From an uncultured Persicobacter sp. (lineage in GTDB: Bacteria > Bacteroidota > Bacteroidia > Cytophagales > Cyclobacteriaceae): 64,000 nucleotides of DNA. A model generated the notes under the pieces. That model was not told the origin of the DNA and ran no database searches. It saw only the letters and a list, made by a program, of their open reading frames with translations. This document shows positions 1 through 8,724 of this stretch, in pieces; within the stretch, counting starts at the first letter, position 1, and every line of letters starts with the position of its first letter. The DNA is taken from positions 62,001-126,000 of the forward strand of contig CANMKE010000011.1 of NCBI GenBank assembly GCA_947498325.1. Reading direction: 5' to 3'. Position numbers and translations under genes: made by a program.

Positions 1-145
1 TCGGGTCGGTAATGCCGATCAGTTCTTGCCCATCATAATGAACAATATCAATAGAGGTTTTGTGGGCTCTTTTTTCGCCCACATGAATTGTACTGCCAGG
101 CAAGTGCCCCGATTTCGACGATAAACTGGTAAATGGATATGACAT
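1..145 (-). CDS. corA: CorA-like Mg2+/Co2+ transporter, N-terminal part only
   Basis: Reading the minus strand from an ATG at 145 gives an open frame of 48 codons to the window edge with no stop. The peptide starts MSYPFTSLSSKSGHLPG and continues with a STIHVGEKR segment and an IDIVHYDG strand. This matches the N-terminus of Bacteroidota CorA proteins, where a Lys-Ser/Ala-Gly-x-x-Pro-Gly turn precedes an (I/V)HVGE strand. CorA forms a pentameric inner-membrane channel for Mg2+ and Co2+; this cytoplasmic N-terminal part carries no transmembrane segment. Only about 15 percent of the usual length is present, so the family call rests on a short stretch. It is divergent from the phosphatase gene at 468. 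Confidence 0.5.
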   Translation of the reverse strand, partial: MSYPFTSLSSKSGHLPGSTIHVGEKRAHKTSIDIVHYDGQELIGITDP

Positions 146-467
146 CAGGAGAAATTTCGGTCTTTGTGGAAAGTCAAGTTAGCATTTTCTTGATTCAAAA
201 AACAAACTAAGGGCGTGTTTAAACCTTAAAATTATCAACAAAAATTTGGCGTATTGGTGAAAAGATGAAGGATCATTTGGTCCTCCATAAAAGCACTTGA
301 TGTTAAGAATTTTCGCGCCCGCGGTACATCGGCGAATGAATGTCTTTAAATTCTATTGAGAGAAGCATTAAAAAGGATAAGGAAACACGCTATTAACAAA
401 TTAATTATCTCCATAATTTTGAGGTTTTTGAGAGTAGGGTAAATTTGTAAAAAATAATTTTTTATAC
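146..467. other. Intergenic region between divergent genes
   Basis: This 322-bp AT-rich gap separates the divergent corA-like and phosphatase genes and so should hold promoters for both. I see one convincing element, the Bacteroidota-type promoter at 418-447. No further gene or RNA is evident. Confidence 0.5.
418..447 (+). promoter_or_regulatory. Bacteroidota-type promoter for the phosphatase gene
   Basis: TTTG at 418-421 and TAAATTTG at 440-447 are separated by 18 nt. This fits the Bacteroidota sigma-ABfr pattern (TTTG, about 19 nt, TAnnTTTG). The element ends 20 nt before the ATG at 468, giving a short leader. The match is by eye. Confidence 0.45.
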
Positions 468-2123
468 ATGAATCGGTTTTTACCTCTATTATTCATGACG
501 GTCATTTCTGCCCACCTGGGCTATGGTCAGTCAACCTTGAAACGTCCTAAAATGGTTTTAGGCATTGTCGTCGATCAGATGCGTTACGATTATCTGACAA
601 AATACTGGGATCAGTACGATGAAAACGGCGGATTCAAACAGTTGCTTCGGGAGGGTACCAGCTTTTCCGATATGCATTATAACTACGCACCAACCACCAC
701 AGGCCCTGGACATACGACCGTTTGGTCAGGTGCAAGCCCTGCTTATTCAGGCATTGCCAACAACTGGTATTATGATCGGCAGGAAGGTCATGGCGTTTAC
801 TGTGTGGATGACCCTGAAGTTGAAACGGTCGGTCAGGACAATGATTCTGGCAAGCGCTCCCCACACCGAATGCTGGCCACCAATTTGGCCGATGAGCTTA
901 AATTGTTCACCAACCACCAGTCCAAAGTGGTTTCAGTAAGTATAAAAGACCGATCGGCGATTTTGCCTGCGGGTTATATGGCTGATGGTGCTTTTTGGTA
1001 TGACAGTAAAACGGGGAAATTCATTTCTTCCACCTTCTATATGGATCATTTGCCAGCGTGGGTAAACGATTATAATGCCAAAGGCCGCCCAGACGAATTG
1101 CTGAAGCAACCTTGGGAGCTGTTGTTGCCTGCTTCGGCTTATGGGGTTTCTATTGTGGACGACAACCCCTATGAAGGGAAGTTTTTCGGCGAGAAATCCA
1201 CGGCTTTCCCACACGATGTGCCGAAAATTGCCAAAAGGCTGCGCAAAGCCAATAAATCTCCTTACGGGATGCTGGCGCAAACTCCTCACGGAAATACGCT
1301 GGTAACAGAAATGGCCAAAGCGGCAATTAAAGGTGAGCAACTTGGGCAGCATGATTTTCCTGATTTGTTGGCCATTTCATATTCTTCGACAGATAAAATT
1401 GGGCATCAGTTTGCGCCTGCTTCCCGAGAGGTACAGGATACTTATCTTCGCCTTGACCGTGAACTGGCAGAATTATTTGCCTTTGTTGATGAGCAGGTAG
1501 GGCTGGACGAGGTCGTGATTTTCCTGACTGCCGACCATGCTGGTGCACAAAATGCAGTGTATATGGCTGATCAGAAATTCCACAATGCCAAATATGTAGA
1601 TACAGCGCCTATCCGCAAAACGGTGGAGGAAGCTCTTTCTGCCAAATTTGGCGAAGGAAAATGGGTGCTTGATCTGGTAGGGGAGCAGCTTTACCTTGAC
1701 CGTGAGCTGATCAATACCAAAGGGTATAACCTTTCAGATGTTCAGGAATATGCTGCGCAGATTATTTTGGCGCAAAATGCAGTGCAGGATGCGGTAACGG
1801 CCAAGACTTTGCAGTCGGGGAACTTTCAGCATGGTTATAAGCAATTGCTTGCCAACGGTTGCCATCCGACCCGCTCGGGAGATGTTTTTATCGTTTTTCA
1901 CAGTGGTGTAATCCTGGGAAAACACATGACGGGAACTTCCCATTCAATGACTTACAACTATGATACGCACGTGCCCATGTTGATGATGGGTTATCAAATT
2001 CCGAAAGGAAAAGCCATTGCCACGCAGGTGGGCATCACGCAAATTGCTCCTACAATGGCCAATATTTTGCAGATCAGTGCCCCTTCGGCGGCCTTCTTCC
2101 CTATATTGCCGTGGCGAGACTAA
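468..2123 (+). CDS. pafA: PafA-type alkaline phosphatase (type I phosphodiesterase superfamily)
   Basis: This 551-aa exported metal-dependent phosphomonoesterase would release phosphate from organic monoesters in the periplasm. Residues 1-20 form a signal peptide ending GYGQ. The active-site set of PafA enzymes is visible: metal ligand D36, the Thr nucleophile at T78 (APTTTGPGH), N99 in IANNW, K161 and R163 in SIKDR, D311 and H315 in DKIGH, D358-H359 in TADHA, and H503 in YDTHVP. The K/R pair and Asn are typical of PafA monoesterases rather than nucleotide pyrophosphatase diesterases (established for the family; applied here by motif). The C-terminus after SAPS is unusual (ends ILPWRD), but the length is normal. 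A promoter lies just upstream and the gene appears monocistronic. Substrate is not determined by sequence. Confidence 0.88.
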   Translation: MNRFLPLLFMTVISAHLGYGQSTLKRPKMVLGIVVDQMRYDYLTKYWDQYDENGGFKQLLREGTSFSDMHYNYAPTTTGPGHTTVWSGASPAYSGIANNWYYDRQEGHGVYCVDDPEVETVGQDNDSGKRSPHRMLATNLADELKLFTNHQSKVVSVSIKDRSAILPAGYMADGAFWYDSKTGKFISSTFYMDHLPAWVNDYNAKGRPDELLKQPWELLLPASAYGVSIVDDNPYEGKFFGEKSTAFPHDVPKIAKRLRKANKSPYGMLAQTPHGNTLVTEMAKAAIKGEQLGQHDFPDLLAISYSSTDKIGHQFAPASREVQDTYLRLDRELAELFAFVDEQVGLDEVVIFLTADHAGAQNAVYMADQKFHNAKYVDTAPIRKTVEEALSAKFGEGKWVLDLVGEQLYLDRELINTKGYNLSDVQEYAAQIILAQNAVQDAVTAKTLQSGNFQHGYKQLLANGCHPTRSGDVFIVFHSGVILGKHMTGTSHSMTYNYDTHVPMLMMGYQIPKGKAIATQVGITQIAPTMANILQISAPSAAFFPILPWRD

Positions 2124-2467
2124 GGGCGAGCTTGTTGCGCTCCCCGCAGGATGCCAACGGTTGATCGCCTGAAAAATGACATTAAAGGTCAGTTTATGGA
2201 GGAGCGCTTCGGCGAAATTCCATCGACTGACTTTTTTTGTTGAAGCGCAACGCAGGGCAGTTGGCTGTCTGGTCAACAAAAAATCCCCTTCAGTTTGATC
2301 CTCCTCTTTTATTTGCCCAAATTTGAGGGCTATCCGCGGGTATTTTATGGCAATTGCGGTGCTCATGAACAGCCCAAAGTTGGCTGCTTGTGGTCCGCGA
2401 ATGAATGCTGAAAAATGACCAAGGCGCACAAGAATAATGCTTTCTGCAAAACTAAATATCAGTGATT
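2124..2467. other. Intergenic region, nothing recognised
   Basis: This 344-bp gap lies between the phosphatase and GH3 genes. The reverse-strand open frame over it has no family resemblance and overlaps the phosphatase. I see no clear terminator or RNA. Confidence 0.4.
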
Positions 2468-4147
2468 ATGAAACGTCCTCCATATCTTTCCTTCCTTCAG
2501 GACTCCTGGGTTAATACCACGCTGACTTCCATGTCGCTGGATCAGAAAATTGGGCAGTTGTTTCAGGTTGCCGCTTTTTCAAACCGAGGGCAGGAGCATG
2601 AGCGGGAGATCATGGAGCTGATCACAAAATACCACCTCGGTGGACTGACCTTCTTTCAGGGGACTGTAGACAGGCAAATCGCCCTGACGAATCAATATCA
2701 GACCCTTTCCGCAGTGCCGCTTTTTATAAATATTGATGCGGAGTGGGGCTTGGCCATGCGCCTTTCGGATGGTCATCAGTTCCCTTATCAAATGACGCTT
2801 GGTGCCCTGCGAGACGATCAGCTCATTTTCGAGATGGCACAAATGATCGGTCAGCATTGCAAGGCTTTGGGCATACATTCTCCCCTTGCGCCAGTGGTGG
2901 ATGTCAATAATAACCCTGATAATCCAGTGATCAATTATCGCTCTTTTGGTGCTGATCCCGAACGGGTGAGCCAGAAGTCGCTGGCTTATATGAAGGGTTT
3001 GCAGGCTGCAGGGGTGCTGGATAATATCAAGCATTTTCCTGGCCATGGCGATACCGCCGTGGATTCCCACCTCGATTTACCCATTTTATTGCATGATGAA
3101 CAGCGGCTTCAAACGGTCGAACTATATCCCTTTCAGCGACTGATTTCCGAGGGCTGTAGTTCGGTCATGATTGCCCATTTGCAGATTCCTGTCTGGGACA
3201 AACGGCCTCACCGTCCCGCGACACTCTCACAGCCAATACTGAAGCGAATTCTCAAGGGGCAGCTGGGTTTTCAGGGGTTGATCATATCCGATGCGCTGGA
3301 TATGCATGGGATTACAAAATATTTTCAGGAGGGCGCAGCCGATTGCGAGGCCATTCTTGCGGGAAATCATATTCTTACCAATTCGCTGTCGGTTCCCAAA
3401 GGGATAGAAAGGATCAAGGAGGCAATTCAGGCAGGGGAATGGTCAGTAGGAGCCCTGGAGGAGCAGGTGCGCCATATTCTGGCCATGAAAAAATGGGTAG
3501 GGGCGAATGATCCGCAGCGATTGAATCCTGCTGATGCGATGGCTAAAATTGACTTGCAAGGAGCGCGGGCGCTGAATCAAGAAATTGCCGAGCAATGCCT
3601 GACGATGGTTATCGGGGAATCTCCGAGAATGGGTCTCGAACAGGGACGTGTGGTGTTTGTGCACTTGAAAATCACCGAAAAAACCCTCAGCCAAAGAGAA
3701 AGTGTTGCGCATCACTTCACCTCAAAACAGGAGCGTGAGGCAACGCAGTCGCTAACTGACAAGGTTCAGCAGGCCTTTCCTGAAGTGGCGGTTTGCGAGT
3801 GGCAAAGCGAAGAAGGGGAGCAGGCTTTTGAACATTTTCTGAAGGGTTTGTCGGCCTATGAACAGGTGCACCTCGCCATTTCGGGAATAAACATCAAACC
3901 GCTGAATCATTTTGATTTGCCACCCTACCTGAGGGCTCATTTGTTGCGGATCCTTGAGCCAGAGAAAGTGCATTTGTCGCTCTTTGGCAATCCTTTTGCG
4001 ATAGACCATATTGCAGACTACGCATCGGTAGCCTCACTGATGGTCGCCTATCAGGATATGCCGTGTTTTGAGGATGCCGCCATAAAATTGTGGTCGGGAA
4101 AAATTGCAGCACAGGGACAACTGCCCGTTCCATTGAAGCAACTATAG
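2468..4147 (+). CDS. Glycoside hydrolase family 3 protein, NagZ-like (beta-N-acetylhexosaminidase)
   Basis: This is a retaining exo-glycosidase of GH3, most like the NagZ branch that removes N-acetylglucosamine. Starting at the ATG at 2468 it is 559 aa; a GTG two codons upstream is the alternative. The family signature KHFPGHGDT lies at residues 188-196, with the His of the NagZ His/Asp acid-base pair at H193, and the nucleophile is D275 in IISDALDM. A C-terminal domain follows from about residue 350 to the end, so the protein is longer than a minimal NagZ (about 340 aa) but lacks the C-terminal beta-lactamase domain of many Bacteroidota homologues. There is no signal peptide, suggesting cytoplasmic action, for example in peptidoglycan recycling (inference). 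Confidence 0.85.
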   Translation: MKRPPYLSFLQDSWVNTTLTSMSLDQKIGQLFQVAAFSNRGQEHEREIMELITKYHLGGLTFFQGTVDRQIALTNQYQTLSAVPLFINIDAEWGLAMRLSDGHQFPYQMTLGALRDDQLIFEMAQMIGQHCKALGIHSPLAPVVDVNNNPDNPVINYRSFGADPERVSQKSLAYMKGLQAAGVLDNIKHFPGHGDTAVDSHLDLPILLHDEQRLQTVELYPFQRLISEGCSSVMIAHLQIPVWDKRPHRPATLSQPILKRILKGQLGFQGLIISDALDMHGITKYFQEGAADCEAILAGNHILTNSLSVPKGIERIKEAIQAGEWSVGALEEQVRHILAMKKWVGANDPQRLNPADAMAKIDLQGARALNQEIAEQCLTMVIGESPRMGLEQGRVVFVHLKITEKTLSQRESVAHHFTSKQEREATQSLTDKVQQAFPEVAVCEWQSEEGEQAFEHFLKGLSAYEQVHLAISGINIKPLNHFDLPPYLRAHLLRILEPEKVHLSLFGNPFAIDHIADYASVASLMVAYQDMPCFEDAAIKLWSGKIAAQGQLPVPLKQL

Positions 4148-4541
4148 CAGAAGGGCAGTTGCCTATATTTTTTTATTGATAGATGCTAAGGGTGGGTTGA
4201 ATAATTCCCGCCTTTTATTTATCGCGTAAAGGCTGAAGGTTTTGGTTGTTGATCTATTCTGAGAAGCAGTGAACCACCAAGTGTCCCGCTCGTGATATTG
4301 CTTCCACCATTGTTACCTTAATATGATGAGAAGATGATCAGGAAATTCGAGGTGGAATATTATTACTTTGACTTCCTGACTATTTTTTTGGAGCTTTAAG
4401 TACCCAAATGAGCAGTGGAGGAGGTCTCCAAAATCTCACTGTTTGATGACGTAAATGTTAATAATCCGTAAATTGTTGGTAGTATAAATGGTTTTTCTCT
4501 ACGGTGTTTGTATATTATAGTTCCAACATTTAACAATATTT
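4148..4541. other. Intergenic region, no gene seen
   Basis: This 394-bp region follows the GH3 gene. A weak GGC/GCC hairpin followed by a T-run (around 4152-4173) may terminate GH3 transcription. The rest is AT-rich and may hold the promoter of the LVIVD locus. Nothing else was recognised. Confidence 0.35.
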
Positions 4542-5119
4542 ATGACAACCCGACTCAGCCTTTTTTTCTGTGGACTGATGCTGTGCTTCGCCCTTTTGGC
4601 CATCAGCAAGTCTGAAGAAAGTGTTGCGCCGCCTACCCCGGTATTGGCGCCAATTGGTAATATCGATTTCGATATGACCAAGGTATATGCGCCTGTTTAT
4701 ACCGCCGACAGCCAGCTAAAACCACGATTTCGGCACCGCGCTCTATTGATAATTATCAGCAATTGAGCATTTATCAACAGTATATTTTTATCAGTGAAAC
4801 TTTGGAAGGAATTCACGTGATTGATAACAGCACACCTGCGGCTCCAAAACCTGTCGGCTTTATAGAAGTGCCAAGCATGATGGGTTTTGTTCTTCGTGAT
4901 GATAAATTATACTGTCAGTATCTTGGTCATTTTGTGGTTTTGGAATTTGATATTCAGGAAATGGCCGTGCGGGAAGTTCAACGCCTTGAAAATGAGCTTC
5001 CTTATAACCCTTTTGATTTTTTGCCTGCAGGCTTGAAAATTGTTTGCCCTGAAGATGATAAGGGCGCAATTATAGGCTGGAAGGCGACCGACTTAACCGA
5101 CAGTAAATGCCAACGATGA
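4542..5119 (+). pseudogene. LVIVD-repeat exported protein, N-terminal-half type, interrupted by a one-base frameshift
   Basis: Two adjacent frames together encode one protein. The first (from ATG 4542) carries a signal-like hydrophobic segment and runs ...YTADSQL. At the A-run 4718-4721 the protein continues only in another frame, as KTTISAPRSIDNYQQLSIYQ then FISETLEGIHVIDN. Adding one A to the four-A run restores a continuous 192-aa product. The downstream part has the beta-propeller signature GIHVIDNSTPAAP of LVIVD-repeat surface proteins of Bacteroidota. A real inactivating indel, programmed slippage or a consensus error cannot be separated here. The last bases overlap the next gene, which carries the C-terminal half of the usual family architecture. 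Function of the family is unknown. Confidence 0.75.
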
Positions 5120-5877
5120 TGAAGACCTTAAATACACTAAAAAAATGGTGGGTGATATTGGCTGTGGCCTTAGCAGGTTGTACAGGCTATGGCTCTTTAA
5201 ATGTTGAAGCCATTGATAGCAATCAATCAATTAATGGGTCGATGGCTCAATACGGCCAAAATTCAAATCACCTGTTTGTGCTCTTGCCGCACCAGCGCCA
5301 GATTGCCTCTTACCGTTTCGGTGCGGATGGCTTACTCACTAAGGGCCCATTGGCTTACGGCAGAGATATGGAAACGCTTTTTCCTACGGAAGATTATTTG
5401 TTTGTGGGTACCATGGAAGGCGTGAGCATTTATGACCTCAAGAATGAATTGTCAAACTTCGAGGAAATAGGGCAATTCAGACATATTCGATCCTGTGATC
5501 CCGTAGTGGTTCAGGGAAATTATGCCTATTCTACTTTGCGCTCAGGTACGGTGTGCGGTTCAACGGTAAATCGTTTGGATGTTATTGACATTTCAGATAT
5601 CACCAACCCACAAGGTGTGGGAGCGGTGCAGATGAGTGACCCCCACGGATTAGGGGTGGATGGGAATTTACTTTTCGTATGCGAAGGCGCCAAGGGACTT
5701 AAAGTGTTTTCTTTGGAGAATCCTATCGAGCCTATATTAATCAAGCATTTTCAAAATATTCATGCTTATGATCTTATTCCAGCCAATAAAATCCTGATTG
5801 CTATCGGGGATAATGGCATCCTGCAATATGATTATACCAATCCGGAGAATATTCAACAAATCAGTCAGTTACTATGA
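5107..5877 (+). CDS. LVIVD-repeat lipoprotein, C-terminal-half type
   Basis: This 256-aa predicted lipoprotein has a Lys-rich start, a hydrophobic segment and the lipobox LAGC near residue 25. The mature part consists of LVIVD-type propeller blades: GSMAQYGQNSNHLFVLL, DMETLFPTEDYLFVGTMEG, RSCDPVVVQGNYAYSTLRSG, NRLDVIDISDITNPQ and MSDPHGLGVDGNLLFVCEG. Related Bacteroidota proteins are, as I recall them, single chains of about 400 aa; here the N-terminal half is the preceding overlapping gene and this half has its own export signal. The start may be ATG 5107 or 5116. The stop overlaps the next start (ATGA, 5874-5877), indicating translational coupling with the outer-membrane protein. No enzymatic motif is visible; a surface binding or assembly role is only a guess. 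Confidence 0.75.
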   Translation: MPTMMKTLNTLKKWWVILAVALAGCTGYGSLNVEAIDSNQSINGSMAQYGQNSNHLFVLLPHQRQIASYRFGADGLLTKGPLAYGRDMETLFPTEDYLFVGTMEGVSIYDLKNELSNFEEIGQFRHIRSCDPVVVQGNYAYSTLRSGTVCGSTVNRLDVIDISDITNPQGVGAVQMSDPHGLGVDGNLLFVCEGAKGLKVFSLENPIEPILIKHFQNIHAYDLIPANKILIAIGDNGILQYDYTNPENIQQISQLL

Positions 5878-6530
5878 GGTTTTTTTACATCCTGACCATC
5901 GTATTATTTACCTTGTCGATGCCTGTACTGGGGCAAAATCGCCCCCTTGAATATGACAAGAAACAACTCTTGGATCATCCCAAATTGCTGAAGCTGGATA
6001 TATTTAAACCGCTTCAGTCGTATGGGAAAATTCAGTTGGGTTATGAGCATCCAATGGCCGATAATCAAGCCCTTTCCACGGAAGTGTATTACGGTTTTCA
6101 CACCGATAACAGTATCTTTAATAGGTATGATATCACTTCCGTAAATGGGGCAGGACTAATTGCCCGATATAAATATTACAGAAGATTATCCTACAACAAT
6201 CACAATCGATCTTATTTCGCTATGGGGGGCGCCTTCCGATATACTGATGTAGGCTTTAGCGAAATAACAAATGTCTATTTTGACAATAGCTATGCCTACG
6301 GTAAAGAATCCAATAACTACGAGTCTTCCTTTAGTATAGGATACAATGTGTCATTTGGAATGCAGTTTCGACTGTCGAAGCGTTTGGAACTCGAAACGGG
6401 TGTCGGATTGGAACTGCGGAAAGTGTTCAAGGAAAATACCGAACGAAGCCTTGATATTTATGATCTGCATTTACAGCGTACCCTGGTGGGTGTTTTGTTC
6501 GACCTGAAGCTTTGCTACCTATGGAATTAA
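5874..6530 (+). CDS. Small outer-membrane beta-barrel protein, uncharacterised
   Basis: This 218-aa protein has a clear signal peptide (about residues 1-20, ending VLGQ) and many alternating aromatic/polar strands (for example GKIQLGYEHPM, LSTEVYYGFH, GLIARYKYYRRL, RSYFAMGGAFRY, SIGYNVSFGMQFRL, TLVGVLFDLKLCYLW). It ends in an aromatic-rich strand, as beta-barrel assembly substrates often do. An eight-stranded barrel is plausible. It overlaps the LVIVD lipoprotein by 4 nt, so the two are likely co-translated and may act together at the cell surface. I do not recognise a specific family. Confidence 0.65.
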   Translation: MRFFYILTIVLFTLSMPVLGQNRPLEYDKKQLLDHPKLLKLDIFKPLQSYGKIQLGYEHPMADNQALSTEVYYGFHTDNSIFNRYDITSVNGAGLIARYKYYRRLSYNNHNRSYFAMGGAFRYTDVGFSEITNVYFDNSYAYGKESNNYESSFSIGYNVSFGMQFRLSKRLELETGVGLELRKVFKENTERSLDIYDLHLQRTLVGVLFDLKLCYLWN

Positions 6531-6677
6531 GGGTGCTCCATGCCTAAAACAGGAGGTGAGATTTGGCGTATTTCAGCATTGATGAGGGCCTGGATTGATA
6601 GTATTATAAAACGGATACTGAAGAAAAACTACAAACTACCCCAGTAAAAAAGCGCCCATCATCTCCTTATTTATTTT

Positions 6678-6704
6678 AAAAGACTGAATTGACAGTCTTT
6701 TTTT
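6678..6704 (+). terminator. Rho-independent terminator after the LVIVD/outer-membrane operon
   Basis: AAAAGACTG (6678-6686) pairs perfectly with CAGTCTTTT (6693-6701) around a 6-nt loop, followed by further T residues. Confidence 0.75.
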
Positions 6705-6771
6705 CTTTGCCTTTTTAATTTAACACTCTTGTAGCTTGTTTTTGCCTTATCTTATCGGCGGTAAAAACTTG

Positions 6772-7734
6772 ATGAACATGCGTTACTTTTTAATTTTGGC
6801 CTCGATATTTTTAGGCCTCAGTCAGTCCTTTGCCCAGCAGCAAAGGTATATTCTTGATGCAGATACGGGCAATGAAATGGATGATCTTTATGCGATTATC
6901 CGTGTTTTAGTCGAACCCGATTTTGAGCTGGTTGGGCTTACCTCGGCACAATTCAATAATGTGCAGATCTTTCAGGATAAGGTATGGAATGAAAACCCCG
7001 TAACGGAATTCAACAGTGTGAAAATCTCGCAGCAGTTGAATGAACAGCTGCTGAAATCGATGGGCATGCTGAACCTTCCACACCCTGAGGGGACTAATCG
7101 GGCACTCGACGGCTATGGTTATGCCTGGGGGTTTAAGGAGCAATCGCCGCTGCCGACCAGTGCGGCATCAGATTTTATTATTACTGAAGCGCTGAAACAT
7201 AGTCCAGAAAATCGACTGAATATTATGGTGATTGGTGCTTCGACCAATATTTCCACGGCCATTGCACAACGGCCGGAGATTGCCAAAAACCTGCGTATTT
7301 ATTTGCTCGGCACACATTACAATCCGAAAACCAAAGTCTGGAATAAGGCTGAGTTCAATATTCGCAACGACCTCAATGCTTTTGATTTGCTGATGAACAA
7401 CCAGGACATCGACCTGTATGTCATGGGGACGGGGGTAATTCGTTCTTTTGTCTACAACAAGCAGCAGACACAGCAGCGCCTGAAAAAATATGACAATGAA
7501 ATGGCCGAGATCCTGATAAATATCTGGGATGATATCAATGCCGCTGACCATCGGGTGATGTGGGATCTGGGTTTGGTGGCCGCAGTGATCCGCCCTGAAC
7601 TGGTAGAGGTGGAAACCGTGGCTGCTCCGCCAGAAAATAAGCGCACTTCGGTCAAGGTATACGCTGCATATAAGCAGGAAGAAATGCAGAAAGATTTCTG
7701 GCAGGCATTGGACCTTTACTACGGCAAAAAATAA
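6772..7734 (+). CDS. Exported nucleoside hydrolase (IUNH family), copy 1
   Basis: This protein of about 320 aa has a signal peptide (FLILASIFLGLSQSFAQQ), so it should act in the periplasm. The N-terminal Ca2+-binding cluster of inosine/uridine-type nucleoside hydrolases is present as DADTGNEMDD, the acidic loop that activates the water attacking the N-glycosidic bond. The family cleaves ribonucleosides to base plus ribose. I chose ATG 6772; a TTG at 6736 would give a less convincing extension. It is followed after 21 nt by a close paralogue and then ribokinase, a layout that suits nucleoside salvage: ribose released outside and phosphorylated inside. No transporter is present in the cluster. 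Base specificity cannot be read from the sequence. Confidence 0.82.
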   Translation: MNMRYFLILASIFLGLSQSFAQQQRYILDADTGNEMDDLYAIIRVLVEPDFELVGLTSAQFNNVQIFQDKVWNENPVTEFNSVKISQQLNEQLLKSMGMLNLPHPEGTNRALDGYGYAWGFKEQSPLPTSAASDFIITEALKHSPENRLNIMVIGASTNISTAIAQRPEIAKNLRIYLLGTHYNPKTKVWNKAEFNIRNDLNAFDLLMNNQDIDLYVMGTGVIRSFVYNKQQTQQRLKKYDNEMAEILINIWDDINAADHRVMWDLGLVAAVIRPELVEVETVAAPPENKRTSVKVYAAYKQEEMQKDFWQALDLYYGKK

Positions 7735-7755
7735 GGGCTTTTAAAGAAACTTACG

Positions 7756-8700
7756 ATGAAAAGATTGCTATTTTTAATATTCCCATTTTTTGTAACCAGC
7801 CTGTATGGCCAAAGTTCACGGTACATTCTTGATGCTGATACGGGCAACGAAATGGATGATTATTATGCTATTGTACGCGCACTTGTTGAGCCTGATTTTG
7901 ATGTGATCGGCCTGAATTCCGCACAATACGATGCGGTGAAAATTTTTCAGGACAGTGTATGGAATGGTGAACCTGTAAAGGAGTTCAGTAGTGTGAAGGT
8001 CTCCCAGCAACTGAACGAAACAATTTTGGCGACATTGGACCGTTCCGAGCTGCCGCACCCTCTGGGTTCGCCAACGATTTTTGGTTATGCCTGGGGATAC
8101 TACAAAGGGGCGCGTATTCCGCAGAGTGCGGCATCAGATTTTATTATTGCTGAAGCAAGGAAACACAGTCCGGAAAATCGGCTGAACGTAATTACCATCG
8201 GCGCTTCCACGAATGTGGCCGCAGCCATTGCCAAAGCACCGGAAATCGCCGACCGGCTTAGTGTTTATTTACTCGGAACCCAGTATAATCCCGAAACGAA
8301 AATATGGAATAAGTCGGAATTCAACATTCGCAACGATCTCAATGCCTTTGATTTTATTATGAACAATCAGGAGCTTGAAGTGTATGTGATGAGCATTAAG
8401 GTGATTCGTCAACTTGTATTGCAGCGCAAAGAAAGTCAGCAGCGATTACGGGCGTATCATCACCCAACCACCGATTTGCTGGCCGATGTATGGGATCATA
8501 TTCATGCCGGCAAGGACCGCATCATGTGGGATTTGGGGCTGGTGGAAGCCATCATTCACCCCGAATTTGCCAAAATAGAAACGCATCCGGCTCCTCCGGA
8601 AAATAAGCGAAAAACGGTAAAAGTTTACACCCACTGCAATGTGCAGGCGATGGAGGATGATTTCTGGAACAGTCTTGATGCTTATTTCAAAAATCATTAA
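7756..8700 (+). CDS. Exported nucleoside hydrolase (IUNH family), copy 2
   Basis: This 314-aa paralogue of the preceding gene shares its signal peptide type (LIFPFFVTSLYGQ), the DADTGNEMDD Ca2+ loop, the ASDFIIAEARKHSPENRLN block, the IGASTNVAAAIA block and the C-terminal APPENKRKTVKVY segment. The pair clearly arose by tandem duplication and both copies keep the metal-binding loop, so both look active. They differ in the region after the active-site loop (NGEPVKEFSSV versus NENPVTEFNSV) and around the HP-rich loop near residues 100-110, which could alter nucleoside preference. It is followed after 24 nt by ribokinase, probably in one transcript. Confidence 0.82.
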   Translation: MKRLLFLIFPFFVTSLYGQSSRYILDADTGNEMDDYYAIVRALVEPDFDVIGLNSAQYDAVKIFQDSVWNGEPVKEFSSVKVSQQLNETILATLDRSELPHPLGSPTIFGYAWGYYKGARIPQSAASDFIIAEARKHSPENRLNVITIGASTNVAAAIAKAPEIADRLSVYLLGTQYNPETKIWNKSEFNIRNDLNAFDFIMNNQELEVYVMSIKVIRQLVLQRKESQQRLRAYHHPTTDLLADVWDHIHAGKDRIMWDLGLVEAIIHPEFAKIETHPAPPENKRKTVKVYTHCNVQAMEDDFWNSLDAYFKNH

Positions 8701-8724
8701 AATAGCGAAAACCTGAATGGAATA

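Noticed and set aside
2124-2467. Minus-strand frame and possible missing C-terminus of the phosphatase
   Set aside because: I looked for a frameshifted continuation after SAPS but saw no convincing family sequence in the other frames.
6540-6647. 35-codon frame just after the outer-membrane protein gene, before the terminator
   Set aside because: It is short, has no clear ribosome-binding site or overlap, and no recognisable motif; chance is likely.
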